Source of the DNA: Staphylococcus pseudintermedius
GTDB taxonomy: Bacteria > Bacillota > Bacilli > Staphylococcales > Staphylococcaceae
Assembly: GCF_001792775.2 (NCBI RefSeq)
Contig: NZ_MLGE02000008.1
Coordinates: 1-64,000 of the forward strand
Length of the DNA stretch: 64,000 nucleotides
Reading direction: 5' to 3'
Positions 9,606 to 18,538 of the stretch are shown piece after piece. A program made the position numbers and the translations under genes. The notes below the pieces were generated by a model. The model worked only from the letters and a program-made list of their open reading frames with translations. It was not told the origin of the DNA and ran no database searches. How positions within the stretch are numbered: the stretch's first letter is position 1; each line of letters starts with the position of its first letter.

Positions 9606-10177
9606 TTGTCATTGTAGATTACGGATTAGGCAATATTTTAAATGTCCAACGTGCCGTACAACATCTCGGCTATGATGTCGTCGTCTCACGTGATCCTGCA
9701 GTCATTGAACATGCCGAACAGCTCATTTTACCAGGGGTCGGTCATTTTAAAGACGCCATGCAAGCCATTGACCGTTATGAACTGGTGCCATTATTGAAAC
9801 GACAACAAAAGCCCATTATTGGTATCTGTCTCGGGATGCAATTGCTCTATGCTTTTAGCGATGAAGGTCATGTCCCTGGGCTCGGCTTTTTCGAAGGTCA
9901 TGTTCGTGCGATAGACACGCCTTACACAGTGCCTCATCTCGGTTGGAATCAGTTAAAAAGCGACGTCCCGAGTTTAGATAAAGACGTCTATTATGTGCAT
10001 ACGTACCAAGCGCCGATGAATGACGATGTTGTCGCCTATACAGATTACGGCACTCAAATTCCTGGTATCGTCCAACGCGGTCCATATATCGGCATTCAAT
10101 TTCACCCTGAAAAAAGTGGGAATTATGGCTTGGACATCTTAGCACAAGCATTAAAAGGAGGATGGCAACATGATTAA
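9602..10177 (+). CDS. hisH: Imidazole glycerol phosphate synthase glutaminase subunit HisH
   Basis: Class I glutamine amidotransferase that supplies ammonia to HisF. 191 residues; nucleophile Cys76 in GICLGMQ, with His168 and Glu170 in QFHPEKSG completing the triad, and LPGVGHF forming the oxyanion strand. Start overlaps the hisB stop (ATGA). It overlaps hisA by 8 bases. Confidence 0.96.
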   Translation: MIVIVDYGLGNILNVQRAVQHLGYDVVVSRDPAVIEHAEQLILPGVGHFKDAMQAIDRYELVPLLKRQQKPIIGICLGMQLLYAFSDEGHVPGLGFFEGHVRAIDTPYTVPHLGWNQLKSDVPSLDKDVYYVHTYQAPMNDDVVAYTDYGTQIPGIVQRGPYIGIQFHPEKSGNYGLDILAQALKGGWQHD

Positions 10178-10874
10178 AATTTGGCCTGCCATTGATTTAA
10201 TTGAAGGTAAAAGTGTGCGCTTGACCGAGGGAGATTACAGCACTTCAGAGGCGATGACGAGAAGCGCAGAAGACAGTATTCAATTTTACAATCAATTCGA
10301 AAGTGTCGACCGCATTCACATTATCGACCTCATCGGCGCCAAAGCACAACGCGCGATTGAAATGGATTATATTCAACAACTCATTCAAGCGAGTGATAAA
10401 CCAATTGAAGTCGGGGGTGGCATTCGTGATGAGGCTACGTTGCGACGCTATTTTGATTCAGGTGTCGATTACTGTATTGTCGGCACACAAGCAATTACGA
10501 ATACAGCATGGCTCGCTGAAATGAGTCAGTTATTTCCTGGGAAAATTTATGTATCCGTCGATGCATATCGCACAGCAATCAAAATTAACGGTTGGACAGA
10601 AGATGCTGCGTTAGACTTATTTGACTACGTCGCTCAAATCGAGACATTCCCGTTAGGTGGCGTTATTTACACAGATATTTCGAAAGATGGTAAATTAGCA
10701 GGTCCGAACTTTGAAATCACCGCTCAACTTGCACAAGCGACATCGTTACCTGTCGTCGCATCAGGAGGCATTCGTGATCGACAAGATCTTGAAAGACTTG
10801 AAGCTTCAGGTGTTACTGCTGCAATTGTCGGTAAAGCTGCAAATCAAAGCACATTTTGGGAGGGATTAAGTTGA
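10170..10874 (+). CDS. hisA: ProFAR isomerase HisA
   Basis: Amadori isomerase of the N'-formimino phosphoribosyl intermediate. 234-residue TIM barrel with catalytic Asp9 in [10 protein letters not shown], the phosphate-binding loops EVGGGIRD and ASGGIRD, and the second catalytic acid in [16 protein letters not shown] precedes the ATG within the end of hisH. The stop shares bases with the TTG start of hisF. Confidence 0.95.
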   Translation: MIKIWPAIDLIEGKSVRLTEGDYSTSEAMTRSAEDSIQFYNQFESVDRIHIIDLIGAKAQRAIEMDYIQQLIQASDKPIEVGGGIRDEATLRRYFDSGVDYCIVGTQAITNTAWLAEMSQLFPGKIYVSVDAYRTAIKINGWTEDAALDLFDYVAQIETFPLGGVIYTDISKDGKLAGPNFEITAQLAQATSLPVVASGGIRDRQDLERLEASGVTAAIVGKAANQSTFWEGLS

Positions 10875-11635
10875 TTAAAAAACGAATCATTCCTTGCCTC
10901 GATGTGAAAGATGGCCGCGTCGTAAAAGGCATTCAATTTAAAGGTTTAAGGGACATCGGTGATCCCGTTGATCTAGCCATGTACTATAACGAAGCCGGTG
11001 CCGATGAACTCGTCTTTTTAGATATTTCCAAAACTGAGCGGGGCCATGCTTTAACGTTAGACATTATCCAACAAACCGCCGAGCAACTGTTTATCCCATT
11101 AACGGTCGGGGGTGGTATTGCTTCACTCGATGACATTTCTGATTTGTTAAAGCATGGTGCCGACAAAGTATCCCTTAATTCAGCAGCACTCAATAACCCT
11201 GAACTCATCCGTCAAGCGAGCGAAAAGTTTGGACGACAATGCATTTGTATCGCCATCGACAGTCAATATGATCCAAAGTTAGATGATTATTTCTGTTGTA
11301 CACACGGCGGTAAAAAGCGCACTGATAAACGGGTGTATGATTGGGTCCAAGAAGTCGAATCACTCGGGGCTGGTGAGCTTCTCGTCACAAGCATGGATTT
11401 TGATGGGATGAAACAAGGCTTTGACCTTAAACATTTGAATGGGATTGCTGAACGCGTCAATATTCCAATTATTGCGTCGGGGGGTGGTGGCAAGGCACGT
11501 CACTTTACCGAACTTTTCACACAAACCCCTGTCTCAGCAGGACTTGCGGCAAGTATATTACACGACAAAGAAACGACTGTTCACGAAATCAAACAAGAAC
11601 TCGAAAATGGAGGTGTGCCTGTCAGATGGCCTTAA
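10871..11635 (+). CDS. hisF: Imidazole glycerol phosphate synthase cyclase subunit HisF
   Basis: Cyclase that uses ammonia from HisH to form imidazole glycerol phosphate and AICAR. I chose the TTG at 10871 ([14 protein letters not shown]), since GGGAGGG lies 7 bases upstream and the family begins there; an ATG 5 codons earlier is within hisA. 254-residue TIM barrel; Asp11 in CLDVKDG, TVGGGI and ASGGGG phosphate loops, and the second aspartate in TSMDFDG. It overlaps hisA by 4 bases (TTGA) and hisIE by 10. Confidence 0.95.
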   Translation: MIKKRIIPCLDVKDGRVVKGIQFKGLRDIGDPVDLAMYYNEAGADELVFLDISKTERGHALTLDIIQQTAEQLFIPLTVGGGIASLDDISDLLKHGADKVSLNSAALNNPELIRQASEKFGRQCICIAIDSQYDPKLDDYFCCTHGGKKRTDKRVYDWVQEVESLGAGELLVTSMDFDGMKQGFDLKHLNGIAERVNIPIIASGGGGKARHFTELFTQTPVSAGLAASILHDKETTVHEIKQELENGGVPVRWP

Positions 11636-12255
11636 AACCAGATTTTTCAAAAGGATTACTCCCTGTCATTTTACAAGATGCCGATACAAAACAAGTGTTG
11701 ATGTTAGGTTATATGAATGAAGAAGCGTTCCAAAAAACGGTAGAAGAAGAAGTCGCTTGGTTTTATTCGCGCTCCAAAGGTCGTCTATGGAAAAAAGGCG
11801 AATCTTCAGGACATATTCAAAAAGTTAAAGATATGTATTTAGATTGCGATCAAGATACATTATTGCTGTTTGTCGAACCGATGGGCCCAACATGCCACAC
11901 CGGTGCACAGAGTTGTTTTGGAACAGAAGGTGGCTTTAAAGTGCAACAACTTGAAGAAACGGTTGCAACACGTGCACAGGAAGCAGATAGTGGCTCGTAT
12001 ACACAGTACTTACTCAATGAAGGTAAAGAGAAAATTACGAAGAAGTTTGGTGAAGAAGCATTTGAAGTCGTGATTGCGGCGATGAAAGATAATCGTGATG
12101 AATTGATTGCGGAAAGTGCGGATGTATTGTATCACTTGTTCGTATTACTTCAAGCGCAAGATGTGACATTTGCAGAAGTGGAAGCGTTGTTGGGGGAACG
12201 GCATGAGAAGCGTAATAATTTTAAAGGTGAACGTCAAGATATTGAAGAATGGTAG
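11626..12255 (+). CDS. hisIE: Bifunctional HisIE (PR-AMP cyclohydrolase / PR-ATP pyrophosphatase)
   Basis: Catalyses steps 2 and 3 of the pathway. Residues about 1-115 are the Zn/Mg cyclohydrolase HisI (SRSKGRLW, GESSGH, DCDQDT, TCHTG, SCF), and about 120-209 the HisE pyrophosphohydrolase helix bundle (KITKKFGEEAFEVVIA and ADVLYHLFVL with MazG-like acidic residues). The fused form is usual in Firmicutes. It is the last gene of the operon and is closed by the shared terminator at 12315-12364. Confidence 0.96.
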   Translation: MALKPDFSKGLLPVILQDADTKQVLMLGYMNEEAFQKTVEEEVAWFYSRSKGRLWKKGESSGHIQKVKDMYLDCDQDTLLLFVEPMGPTCHTGAQSCFGTEGGFKVQQLEETVATRAQEADSGSYTQYLLNEGKEKITKKFGEEAFEVVIAAMKDNRDELIAESADVLYHLFVLLQAQDVTFAEVEALLGERHEKRNNFKGERQDIEEW

Positions 12256-12314
12256 GTTGCGTACATTGTCGTAACATTCAGATTGCTGAACCATTCTGAC
12301 CTCAGTCTCCATGA

Positions 12315-12364
12315 TAAAACCCTCATTCCAGTGTGATGATGAACATTGGGATGAGGGTTTTTTT
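12315..12364. terminator. Bidirectional terminator between his operon and argF
   Basis: AAAACCCTCATTCC and GGGATGAGGGTTTTTTT form a long stem with T-runs on both strands. It serves the converging hisIE and argF transcripts. Confidence 0.9.
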
Positions 12365-12368
12365 ATTC

Positions 12369-13343
12369 TTAAAATAATTCGCCGAGTGTTGCAGCCATAA
12401 TCGCTTTGATCGCATGCAAACGGTTTTCTGCTTGTTCAAAGACAACAGAGTTTGGACCGTTGAATACTGAATCTGTAATCTCTAACGCTTCTAATCCGAA
12501 CTGGTCATAAAGTTTTTGACTCGTGGTCGTTTCTAAGTTATGAAACGCTGGTAAACAATGCATGACGATGAGGTCTGGGTTGTCTGCTTGAACAAGAAGC
12601 GTATCATTAATTTGATAAGGCAACATGTTTTCGATGCGTGTGCCCCACTCACTTTCATCTGTCCCCATCGATACCCAGACGTCTGTATAGAGTACATCCG
12701 TATGATAGACGGCTTGTTGGACATTTTCAGTAATCATGATATTCCCGCCTGATTGCTCTGCATACTGGTGGGCAATGGTTTGAACATCAAGATGGGGTTG
12801 TAAATTTTCTGGTGCGGCGATATGAATATTGACGCCTAATATTGCCCCTGTCACAAGTAAATCATGTGCCACATTGTTTGACGCATCACCGACATACGTT
12901 AATGTGCGATTTTCTAATGCGCCAAAATGTTCTTTGATAGTCATAAAGTCTGCAATCATTTGTGTCGGATGCCATTCATTCGTCAAACCATTCCATACAG
13001 GCACACCCGAATGTTGACTTAGCTCTTCTACATCTGACTGGTGGTAGCCACGAAACTCGATACCATCATACATACGTCCGAAAACTTGCGCTGTATCGGC
13101 AATCGATTCTTTGACCCCTAGATGAATATCCCCTTTTTCATAATAATCCACATGTGCACCTAAATCATGTGCCGCTACGCTGAATGCTGCTCTTGTTCGT
13201 GTAGAGGGCTTTTCAAAAATAAGCGCAATGTTTTTCCCTTTCAAAAACGGATGTGGCAAGTGATGCTGCTTCTTATGTTTTAACGCCATCGAAAAGTCAA
13301 TTAACGTCATTAAAGCCTCAGCATCAAAATCCTTTGTTTTCAA
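12369..13343 (-). CDS. argF: Ornithine carbamoyltransferase
   Basis: Makes citrulline from ornithine and carbamoyl phosphate. The visible 324 residues contain the carbamoyl-phosphate site STRTR, GMYDGIEFRGY, the ornithine loop SMG and the catalytic HCLPAFHN. The start is uncertain. TTG at 13343 is the first usual start codon, with AAGGG upstream. However, the frame stays open further back, and the preceding residues (LKAFKGKSLL) look like the normal N terminus of this family. No ATG or GTG serves that extension in frame, whereas an out-of-frame ATG with a ribosome site does (13405). A frameshift or a non-standard start is therefore possible. It stands alone, under its own strong promoter at 13443-13471. 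Confidence 0.9.
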   Translation of the reverse strand: MKTKDFDAEALMTLIDFSMALKHKKQHHLPHPFLKGKNIALIFEKPSTRTRAAFSVAAHDLGAHVDYYEKGDIHLGVKESIADTAQVFGRMYDGIEFRGYHQSDVEELSQHSGVPVWNGLTNEWHPTQMIADFMTIKEHFGALENRTLTYVGDASNNVAHDLLVTGAILGVNIHIAAPENLQPHLDVQTIAHQYAEQSGGNIMITENVQQAVYHTDVLYTDVWVSMGTDESEWGTRIENMLPYQINDTLLVQADNPDLIVMHCLPAFHNLETTTSQKLYDQFGLEALEITDSVFNGPNSVVFEQAENRLHAIKAIMAATLGELF

Positions 13344-13375
13344 TAAACTTTTCCCTTTGAAAGCCTTCAGTTTCT

Positions 13376-13405
13376 TTAAAGTAGTCGTGTACGTCCCATC
13401 TTCAT
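13376..13405 (-). CDS. Tiny upstream ORF or frameshifted argF start
   Basis: Minus-strand ATG at 13405 follows AAAAGG and encodes MKMGRTRLL, then TAA, 32 bases before the annotated argF TTG and in another frame. It contains two arginine codons. It could be a short leader peptide coupled to argF translation, or the true argF start thrown out of frame by one indel. The sequence alone cannot decide. Confidence 0.3.
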   Translation of the reverse strand: MKMGRTRLL

Positions 13406-13442
13406 CACACCTTTTATGATTATTTATTCTTTATATTGCATT

Positions 13443-13471
13443 ATTATACATTTAGAACAACTCTAAGTCAA
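13443..13471 (-). promoter_or_regulatory. argF promoter with possible ArgR box
   Basis: TTGACT and TATAAT are separated by exactly 17 bases on the minus strand, a near-consensus sigma-A promoter. The -10 region is embedded in ATGTATAATAATGCAATAT, which has the AT-rich TGNAT...ATNCA look of ArgR/AhrC operators. The promoter call is strong; the operator is inference. Confidence 0.7.
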
Positions 13472-13654
13472 CCGCTTTTCTGTATCAGAAGCGTTAGTAT
13501 TAGCGATTGAAATTTAAGCGCTCTGAAAAGATTATCCCAAAAAGCAGAAACTTATACCTCATATATTCAACCATAAAATACGATAGTTTTGAGATTATTG
13601 CTTTTACAATAGAAGAAACTGAAAATGTTTAATCCTCTTTTTCGTTTCCTACAT

Positions 13655-13706
13655 AAAAAAGCGACTGATCTTGAAATCGTCGCAACAACCTCAAAATCAA
13701 TCGCTA
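13655..13706 (-). terminator. betA terminator
   Basis: On the minus strand AGCGATTGATTTTGA pairs with TTTCAAGATCAGTCGCT (imperfect stem), followed by six T. It lies just past the betA stop. Confidence 0.75.
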
Positions 13707-13719
13707 TTATGATCATCTC

Positions 13720-15414
13720 TTAATCAATCGCACCTGCATCTGGATGACTCTTACCATGAATATAATAATCTACATATTCAGGTTCTAATGGTTGTCTACC
13801 ACGGATGATGTCAGCTGCTTTTTCCGCCAACATCAATACAGGTGAATGAATATTACCATTTGTCGTAGTTGGCATTACAGATGCATCCACAACACGTAAG
13901 TTTTCCATACCATGGACTTTCATTGTTAATGGGTCTACCACTGCCATTGGATCGCTCGCTGGTCCCATTTTCGCACTACATGATGGGTGTAATGCTGTTT
14001 CCGCATCACGACGTACCCAGTCTAAAATTTCTTCATCTGTTTGTACACTTGGTCCTGGTGAAATTTCGCCACCGTTAAATTGGTCTAATGCAGGTTGTTT
14101 TAAAATGTTACGTGCGACACGAATGGCTTCAACCCATTCACGTTTATCTTCTTCTGTTGATAAGTAGTTAAACACGAATTTCGGCTTCACATAAGGGTTC
14201 GTTGACGTAATTTTCAAACTACCACGTGAGTTAGAATACATCGGACCAACGTGTACTTGATAACCATGTGCAGTTTCTGCTTTTTGACCGTCGTAACGTA
14301 CAGCTAATGGTAAGAAGTGGAACATTAAGTTTGGATAATCTACTTCATCATTTGAGCGCACGAAGCCGCAACCTTCAAAGTGGTTACTTGCCGCGGCACC
14401 TGTACGGCGTGTGAGCCATTCTAAACCGATGAACGGCATTTTTAGTTTATTTAGACTTGGTTGCATCGATACAGGTTCTTTACATGTATGTTGGATGTAA
14501 ACTTCTAAATGGTCTTCAAAGTTTTCACCCACACCTGGTAGGTGAATACGCGGTTCGATACCCAGTGAACGTAAATGTTCTGAATCACCAATACCTGACA
14601 GTTGTAATAATTGTGGTGTATTGAATGCACCGCCAGATAAAATCACTTCTTTCGCGAGCACTTTGTGTAAACGGCCGTTACGTTTATATGTCACACCTGT
14701 AACCGTATTACCATCGAAATGAAGCTTTTCTACAAATGCGCGTGTTTTTACCGTTAAATTCGGGCGTTTCATGGCTGGGCGTAAATACGCACGTGAAGCT
14801 GATACACGACGACCGTTATGAATTTGGCTGTCAAATGGACCAAAACCTTCTTGACGGAAACCATTCACGTCTTTTGTTTTGCGATAACCTGCTTCAACTG
14901 CCGCATCGAAAAAGGCGTGGAATAGTGGGTTATCAGCTGGACCTCGACGTAGTTTAATCGGGCCATTTAAGCCACGAATCGGATCATCAGCATCTGCGCC
15001 GAATGTCGTCTCTAAACGTTTGAAGTAAGGTAGACAGTGTGCATAATCCCATGTGTCCATGCCTTCAGGTTGCCCCCATTTTTCATAGTCTAACGGATTA
15101 CCCCGTTGATAAATCATACCGTTAATTGAACTTGAACCACCTAACACTTTCCCACGTGTGTGGAATACTTTACGGCCACCCATATGCGGTTCACCGTCTG
15201 TTTCATATTTCCAGTCATAGAAACGATTGCCAGATGGATACATTAAAGCGGCAGGCATTTGAATTAATAAGTCCCATGGGTAGTCACTACGTCCTGCTTC
15301 TAGGACCAACACCTTTTTATCTTTGTCTTCGCTTAAACGTGCACCTAAAACAGACCCTGCACTACCGCCACCGATAATGATATAGTCATACATTTTATCG
15401 TACGCTTTACTCAT
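13720..15414 (-). CDS. betA: Choline dehydrogenase BetA (CudB)
   Basis: FAD-dependent GMC oxidoreductase that oxidises choline to betaine aldehyde, the first step in making the osmoprotectant glycine betaine. 564 residues. N-terminal FAD Rossmann motif [16 protein letters not shown] with the distal Glu in VLEAG; GMC signatures [12 protein letters not shown] (about 95) and [15 protein letters not shown] (about 275). The catalytic histidine region HPSCSAKMG lies near 470 and the C-terminal [17 protein letters not shown] completes the active site. AAGGAG lies 8 bases before the ATG. It follows betB by 127 bases on the same strand. Confidence 0.95.
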   Translation of the reverse strand: MSKAYDKMYDYIIIGGGSAGSVLGARLSEDKDKKVLVLEAGRSDYPWDLLIQMPAALMYPSGNRFYDWKYETDGEPHMGGRKVFHTRGKVLGGSSSINGMIYQRGNPLDYEKWGQPEGMDTWDYAHCLPYFKRLETTFGADADDPIRGLNGPIKLRRGPADNPLFHAFFDAAVEAGYRKTKDVNGFRQEGFGPFDSQIHNGRRVSASRAYLRPAMKRPNLTVKTRAFVEKLHFDGNTVTGVTYKRNGRLHKVLAKEVILSGGAFNTPQLLQLSGIGDSEHLRSLGIEPRIHLPGVGENFEDHLEVYIQHTCKEPVSMQPSLNKLKMPFIGLEWLTRRTGAAASNHFEGCGFVRSNDEVDYPNLMFHFLPLAVRYDGQKAETAHGYQVHVGPMYSNSRGSLKITSTNPYVKPKFVFNYLSTEEDKREWVEAIRVARNILKQPALDQFNGGEISPGPSVQTDEEILDWVRRDAETALHPSCSAKMGPASDPMAVVDPLTMKVHGMENLRVVDASVMPTTTNGNIHSPVLMLAEKAADIIRGRQPLEPEYVDYYIHGKSHPDAGAID

Positions 15415-15541
15415 AACAAAAACTCCTTCACAACTTTATATTTTCTCATCTTTTTATGTACAAAAAGTCATGAACTGTCGTGGTTGTCGGGACGTGATGT
15501 TAATCATGACCTTCTTCGTCAATCTGTTCAACATTCGTGTA

Positions 15542-17035
15542 TTAAGATTGGCTAAACCATTTCACTGGTTCAGGGTTAGTATTCATTAAAATATGTTTCG
15601 TTTCCAAATATTCTTCTAAACCTTGATGCCCGAGTTCACGGCCGATACCTGATTGTTTGTAACCACCCCATGGGGCTTGTGCGAAATAAGGATGGAAGTC
15701 ATTAATCCAAACGGTACCCATTCTCATTTTGCTTGCGACGCGTTGGGCTTTACCGATATCTTTCGTAAAAACACCACCCGCAAGACCGTAAATAGAGTCG
15801 TTCGCTAAACGAATCGCTTCTTCTTCTGTCTCAAAGCCTTCCACTGTCACAACAGGACCAAATACTTCCTCTTGAACGATACGCATCGATGTATCACAAT
15901 CTGTAATCACAGTTGGCTCAAAGAAAAAGCCATTTTGTAGGTCTTCACGTTCTGGGCGTTGACCGCCAACCGCAATCGTAGCGCCATCTTCTTTCGCGAC
16001 TTCCATATAATTTTCAACTTTCGCACGGTGTTCTGCTGAAATCAATGGTCCGAGTTCGGTCGACTTATCAAAACCGTTACCTAAGCGGATTTTTTTCACC
16101 GCATCGATTAACGCTTTTTCGAATTTGTCTTTAATAGAATTGTGAACGATAATACGTGAACCTGCTGAACATACTTGACCAGCGTGGAAAAAGCCACCAT
16201 TCAACGCTTGGTCTACCGCAAGATCAAAGTCTGCATCATCAAAAATAATATTTGGATTTTTACCGCCTAATTCAAGCGCGATGTTTGTCACATGATCGGC
16301 AGCTTTTTTCATAATGTGTTTACCTGTTTTAATACCACCTGTGAATGACACTAAGTCCACTTCAGGGTGTGAAGATAAAACATCGCCAATTTCAGAACCT
16401 GCACCTAAAACTAAATTGATGACACCCTTTGGAAAACCAACTTCCTCCATTAATTCAAAAACACGAATGGTCGTTAAAGGTGTGATTTCACTTGGCTTCA
16501 TTACAAGGGAACAACCTGTCGCTAATGCAGGCGCAATCTTCCATGATGCTTGTAATAGCGGATAGTTCCACGGTGTGATTTGTGTCACAACACCGATGGG
16601 CTCTTTCACAACTTTGCTTTCTGTGTTTTCAATCGGTGAGTTAATCAATTCGCCACCGTCTTTATCTGCTAAACCTGCAAAATACATAAACACGTTATGA
16701 ATGTCATCCATGTCAACTAATGACTCTTCATACGTTTTACCTGTATCTAATGTTTCTAAATAAGCTAACTCTTCACGGTTTTCTTTAATTTTGTCCGCAA
16801 TCGCACGCACTTTTTGGCCTTTCGTTTCACCCGTTTCGTTCGCATAACGCCCTTCATCAAATGCGCGACGAGCTGCAAGGATAGCACGTTCAACATCTGC
16901 TTCAGTTCCTTCTGCCACCTCTAAAATGACCTCTTGATTGTACGGATTAATGATTTCACGTGTTGCTTTATTACTACTCTCGACCCATTCACCGTCTATA
17001 TATTGGCGACGAGATAATCGGTTTACAGCTTCCAT
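15542..17035 (-). CDS. betB: Betaine-aldehyde dehydrogenase BetB (CudA)
   Basis: NAD(P)-dependent aldehyde dehydrogenase converting betaine aldehyde to glycine betaine. 497 residues, normal length. ALDH signatures are clear: LELGGKNPNI with the general-base Glu, nucleophilic Cys in GGFFHAGQVCSAGSRI, and the EEVFGPV motif. ATG has GGAGGG 7 bases upstream. It is the first gene of betB-betA and is divergent from the regulator cudC. A GTTAAN(7)ATTTAAC palindrome (17057-17074) lies between its start and promoter. Confidence 0.95.
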   Translation of the reverse strand: MEAVNRLSRRQYIDGEWVESSNKATREIINPYNQEVILEVAEGTEADVERAILAARRAFDEGRYANETGETKGQKVRAIADKIKENREELAYLETLDTGKTYEESLVDMDDIHNVFMYFAGLADKDGGELINSPIENTESKVVKEPIGVVTQITPWNYPLLQASWKIAPALATGCSLVMKPSEITPLTTIRVFELMEEVGFPKGVINLVLGAGSEIGDVLSSHPEVDLVSFTGGIKTGKHIMKKAADHVTNIALELGGKNPNIIFDDADFDLAVDQALNGGFFHAGQVCSAGSRIIVHNSIKDKFEKALIDAVKKIRLGNGFDKSTELGPLISAEHRAKVENYMEVAKEDGATIAVGGQRPEREDLQNGFFFEPTVITDCDTSMRIVQEEVFGPVVTVEGFETEEEAIRLANDSIYGLAGGVFTKDIGKAQRVASKMRMGTVWINDFHPYFAQAPWGGYKQSGIGRELGHQGLEEYLETKHILMNTNPEPVKWFSQS

Positions 17036-17056
17036 CAGTATCCCTCCGTTAAGTTT

Positions 17057-17074
17057 GTTAAGTTTTTATTTAAC
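17057..17074. promoter_or_regulatory. Putative CudC/GbsR operator at betB
   Basis: GTTAAGTTTTTATTTAAC, 22 bases ahead of the betB start. An almost identical 18-mer occurs at 20668-20685 upstream of cudT. This sharing within one choline regulon suggests the CudC binding site; the protein-site link is inference. Confidence 0.55.
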
Positions 17075-17256
17075 GAATTTCACAAATTTAACTTTAACAT
17101 ATGAAAAATGACACTGTCAACTGCTAGCGATTGCTTTACACCTTCCTACAAAAAGCGTTAAATTGATAAAGAATGTTACAAATTTTTTTAATTAATAACT
17201 CGCTTTTCTCAAGTTAAATGTTAAAATGTTTTATGATGATAGGAGGTGTCGTCATT

Positions 17257-17808
17257 ATGGCACGTGCAAAAACATATGAAGCCAAATTAGAAGAAGCGAA
17301 AGATATTGTCATTAATTCTATCGCTGAGACGATGGACCTTTATGGCATTAATCGTAGCGTTGGAAATTTGTATGGCATTATGCTTTTTAAAGAAAGTATG
17401 ACACTCGATGAAATGCGCCAAGAGTTACAGATGAGTAAGCCGAGTATGAGCGCGGGTGTGAAAAAGTTGCAAGAGTTTGATATTGTGAAGCAACGCCTAA
17501 CACGCGGCAGTCGTAAACAACATTTTGAGGCTGAGAAAGATTTCTTTGAGTTTTTCTGTAATTTTTTCACGCAAAAATGGAATCGTGAAATTTCGATTAA
17601 TTTGGCTGCGTTGAAAGAGTCTGAGGCAATGATTGATGAGATTATTGCGGCAGATGCTGTGGCGGATGCGGTGAAAGAAGAGGCTGTTGAGATTAAGGCG
17701 CAGTTGGAAGATTCTCGTGTGTATTATTATTGGCTTGAGTCGATTACTGATGCGTTGAAGAGTGGGAAGATTTTTGAATATTTTCCGATTCCGGAGTCGA
17801 AGGAATGA
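17257..17808 (+). CDS. cudC: CudC, GbsR-type choline-responsive regulator
   Basis: MarR-like winged-helix repressor of the GbsR family, which controls choline uptake and oxidation genes in bacilli and staphylococci. I chose ATG 17257 (MARAKTYEAKLEEAKD) because AGGAGGTG is 8 bases upstream and the homologues start there. 183 residues: winged helix about 20-100 (TLDEMRQELQMSKPSMSAGVKKL is the recognition region), then a helical C-terminal dimer and ligand domain. Divergent from betB-betA; terminator at 17817-17859. The region ahead of it (17166-17193) shares ATAAAGAATGTTA with the cudT upstream region. Confidence 0.93.
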   Translation: MARAKTYEAKLEEAKDIVINSIAETMDLYGINRSVGNLYGIMLFKESMTLDEMRQELQMSKPSMSAGVKKLQEFDIVKQRLTRGSRKQHFEAEKDFFEFFCNFFTQKWNREISINLAALKESEAMIDEIIAADAVADAVKEEAVEIKAQLEDSRVYYYWLESITDALKSGKIFEYFPIPESKE

Positions 17809-17816
17809 TGATAAGG

Positions 17817-17859
17817 GCTTTATGCGATGTGGTTTGAATGACATGCATAAAGCTTTTTT
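17817..17859 (+). terminator. cudC terminator
   Basis: Perfect 9-bp stem GCTTTATGC / GCATAAAGC followed by six T, 9 bases after the cudC stop. Confidence 0.85.
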
Positions 17860-17894
17860 GTATAGAAAATATGCATTGGATAGCAATCTCAGAC

Positions 17895-18034
17895 CGATTG
17901 CAGAATTTGCCCTCGCGTTCCCAGAGGCCTTGTCTCAACTAGCTAACGCTTGATTAAATGATACATAGGTGAAGCGCTAGCGGATTTTCGACTGCGGTTG
18001 ATCCCTCGGGAGTCTCGGGCTTTCTTGCAATCTG
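17895..18034 (-). repeat. Structured intergenic repeat, copy A
   Basis: Read on the minus strand, it opens GATTGCA and closes TGCAATC, and contains the core GAGACTCCCGAGGG. An internal stem CTAGCGCTT / AAGCGTTAG and a second core CTGGGAACGCGA follow. Copy B at 35162-35301 and a larger copy C at 32442-32732 share this order. The internal stem differs from copy B by compensatory changes, which argues for a folded RNA or single-stranded DNA element. Function unknown. Confidence 0.6.
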
Positions 18035-18191
18035 GGGTGTGAGCAAGCTTTATTTTCTATCAGTACTTATAAACTTACATCACTTCGACTTTGGGAGATG
18101 GATAAAATACTCCTCTAAAACCTTTTCCTCTTCTTCTCGACCCGATTTGAGAGTGGGTATAGTGAGCATTCTGACTTGCATTTAAAAAGTG

Positions 18192-18220
18192 TTGTCTCTT
18201 CTTTATCGTGGTGCTATAAT
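18192..18220 (+). promoter_or_regulatory. Promoter of the antitoxin RNA
   Basis: TTGTCT and TATAAT with exactly 17 bases between them on the plus strand. Predicted transcription start is near 18227, just ahead of a strong 5' hairpin. Confidence 0.7.
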
Positions 18221-18226
18221 TTGATT

Positions 18227-18373
18227 ATCAAAAAACACCTAGCAAGTTGGTTAAACTTGAGCTAGGTGCAAAAAATAGCAACATATTAGTGAGCTGGTAA
18301 CTCAACGTATGTTAATCATTATAGCCTATGATGAGGTGCTCTCGTTATTGCCGTAACGGGAGCTTATTTTTTT
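18227..18373 (+). ncRNA. Putative antitoxin RNA of an Fst-like type I TA locus
   Basis: Transcript predicted from the promoter at 18192-18220 to the terminator at 18338-18373, about 147 nt with no credible ORF. It starts with a hairpin (CACCTAGC ... GCTAGGTG, 18236-18268). It runs convergently into the toxin gene and ends in the region of overlap, so its 3' end is complementary to the end of the toxin mRNA. This is the arrangement of RNAII in the par/Fst and SprA1-type loci. Prediction from layout; no expression evidence. Confidence 0.55.
18338..18373 (+). terminator. Terminator of antitoxin RNA, shared hairpin with toxin mRNA
   Basis: GCTCTCGTTA and TAACGGGAGC form a stem followed by TTATTTTTTT on the plus strand. 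The toxin stop codon lies immediately next to it, so both convergent RNAs carry this hairpin. Confidence 0.75.
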
Positions 18374-18465
18374 GACTTTTTATACAGAACAATGGTCATG
18401 CATAAAGTACCTATCATCGTCAAAGATATTGGTATATAAATATCTAAATTGATTATGATTGTCAT
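18364..18465 (-). CDS. Small hydrophobic peptide, probable Fst-family type I toxin
   Basis: 33-residue ORF beginning MTIIINLDIYIPISL and ending in the basic tail YKKSKK. A proline near residue 12 is followed by one transmembrane helix of about 17 residues, as in Fst/PepA1-type toxins that insert in the membrane. GAGGTG lies 7 bases before the ATG. That ribosome site is buried in a 5' hairpin (18472-18503: TCACCT paired to AGGTGA), a hallmark of translational delay in this family. A convergent RNA with its own promoter lies opposite. Family membership is inference from architecture; the sequence itself is not close to a named member I can recall. Confidence 0.6.
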   Translation of the reverse strand: MTIIINLDIYIPISLTMIGTLCMTIVLYKKSKK

Positions 18466-18471
18466 ATGCTA

Positions 18472-18503
18472 TCACCTCATATCATTATAAATTTCATAGG
18501 TGA
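18472..18503 (-). promoter_or_regulatory. Ribosome-site-sequestering hairpin of toxin mRNA
   Basis: On the minus strand TCACCT (18503-18498) pairs perfectly with AGGTGA (18477-18472), covering the Shine-Dalgarno GAGGTG of the 33-residue peptide, with a 20-base loop. Confidence 0.55.
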
Positions 18504-18509
18504 GAATGA

Positions 18510-18538
18510 TTGACATATGGCTAATAGGCTTCTATGTT
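18510..18538 (+). promoter_or_regulatory. Possible promoter in the toxin-cudT spacer
   Basis: TTGACA and TATGTT separated by 17 bases, pointing right. No gene follows on this strand before cudT's end; a small RNA or chance is possible. The rest of 18539-18773 shows nothing I can name. Confidence 0.3.
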
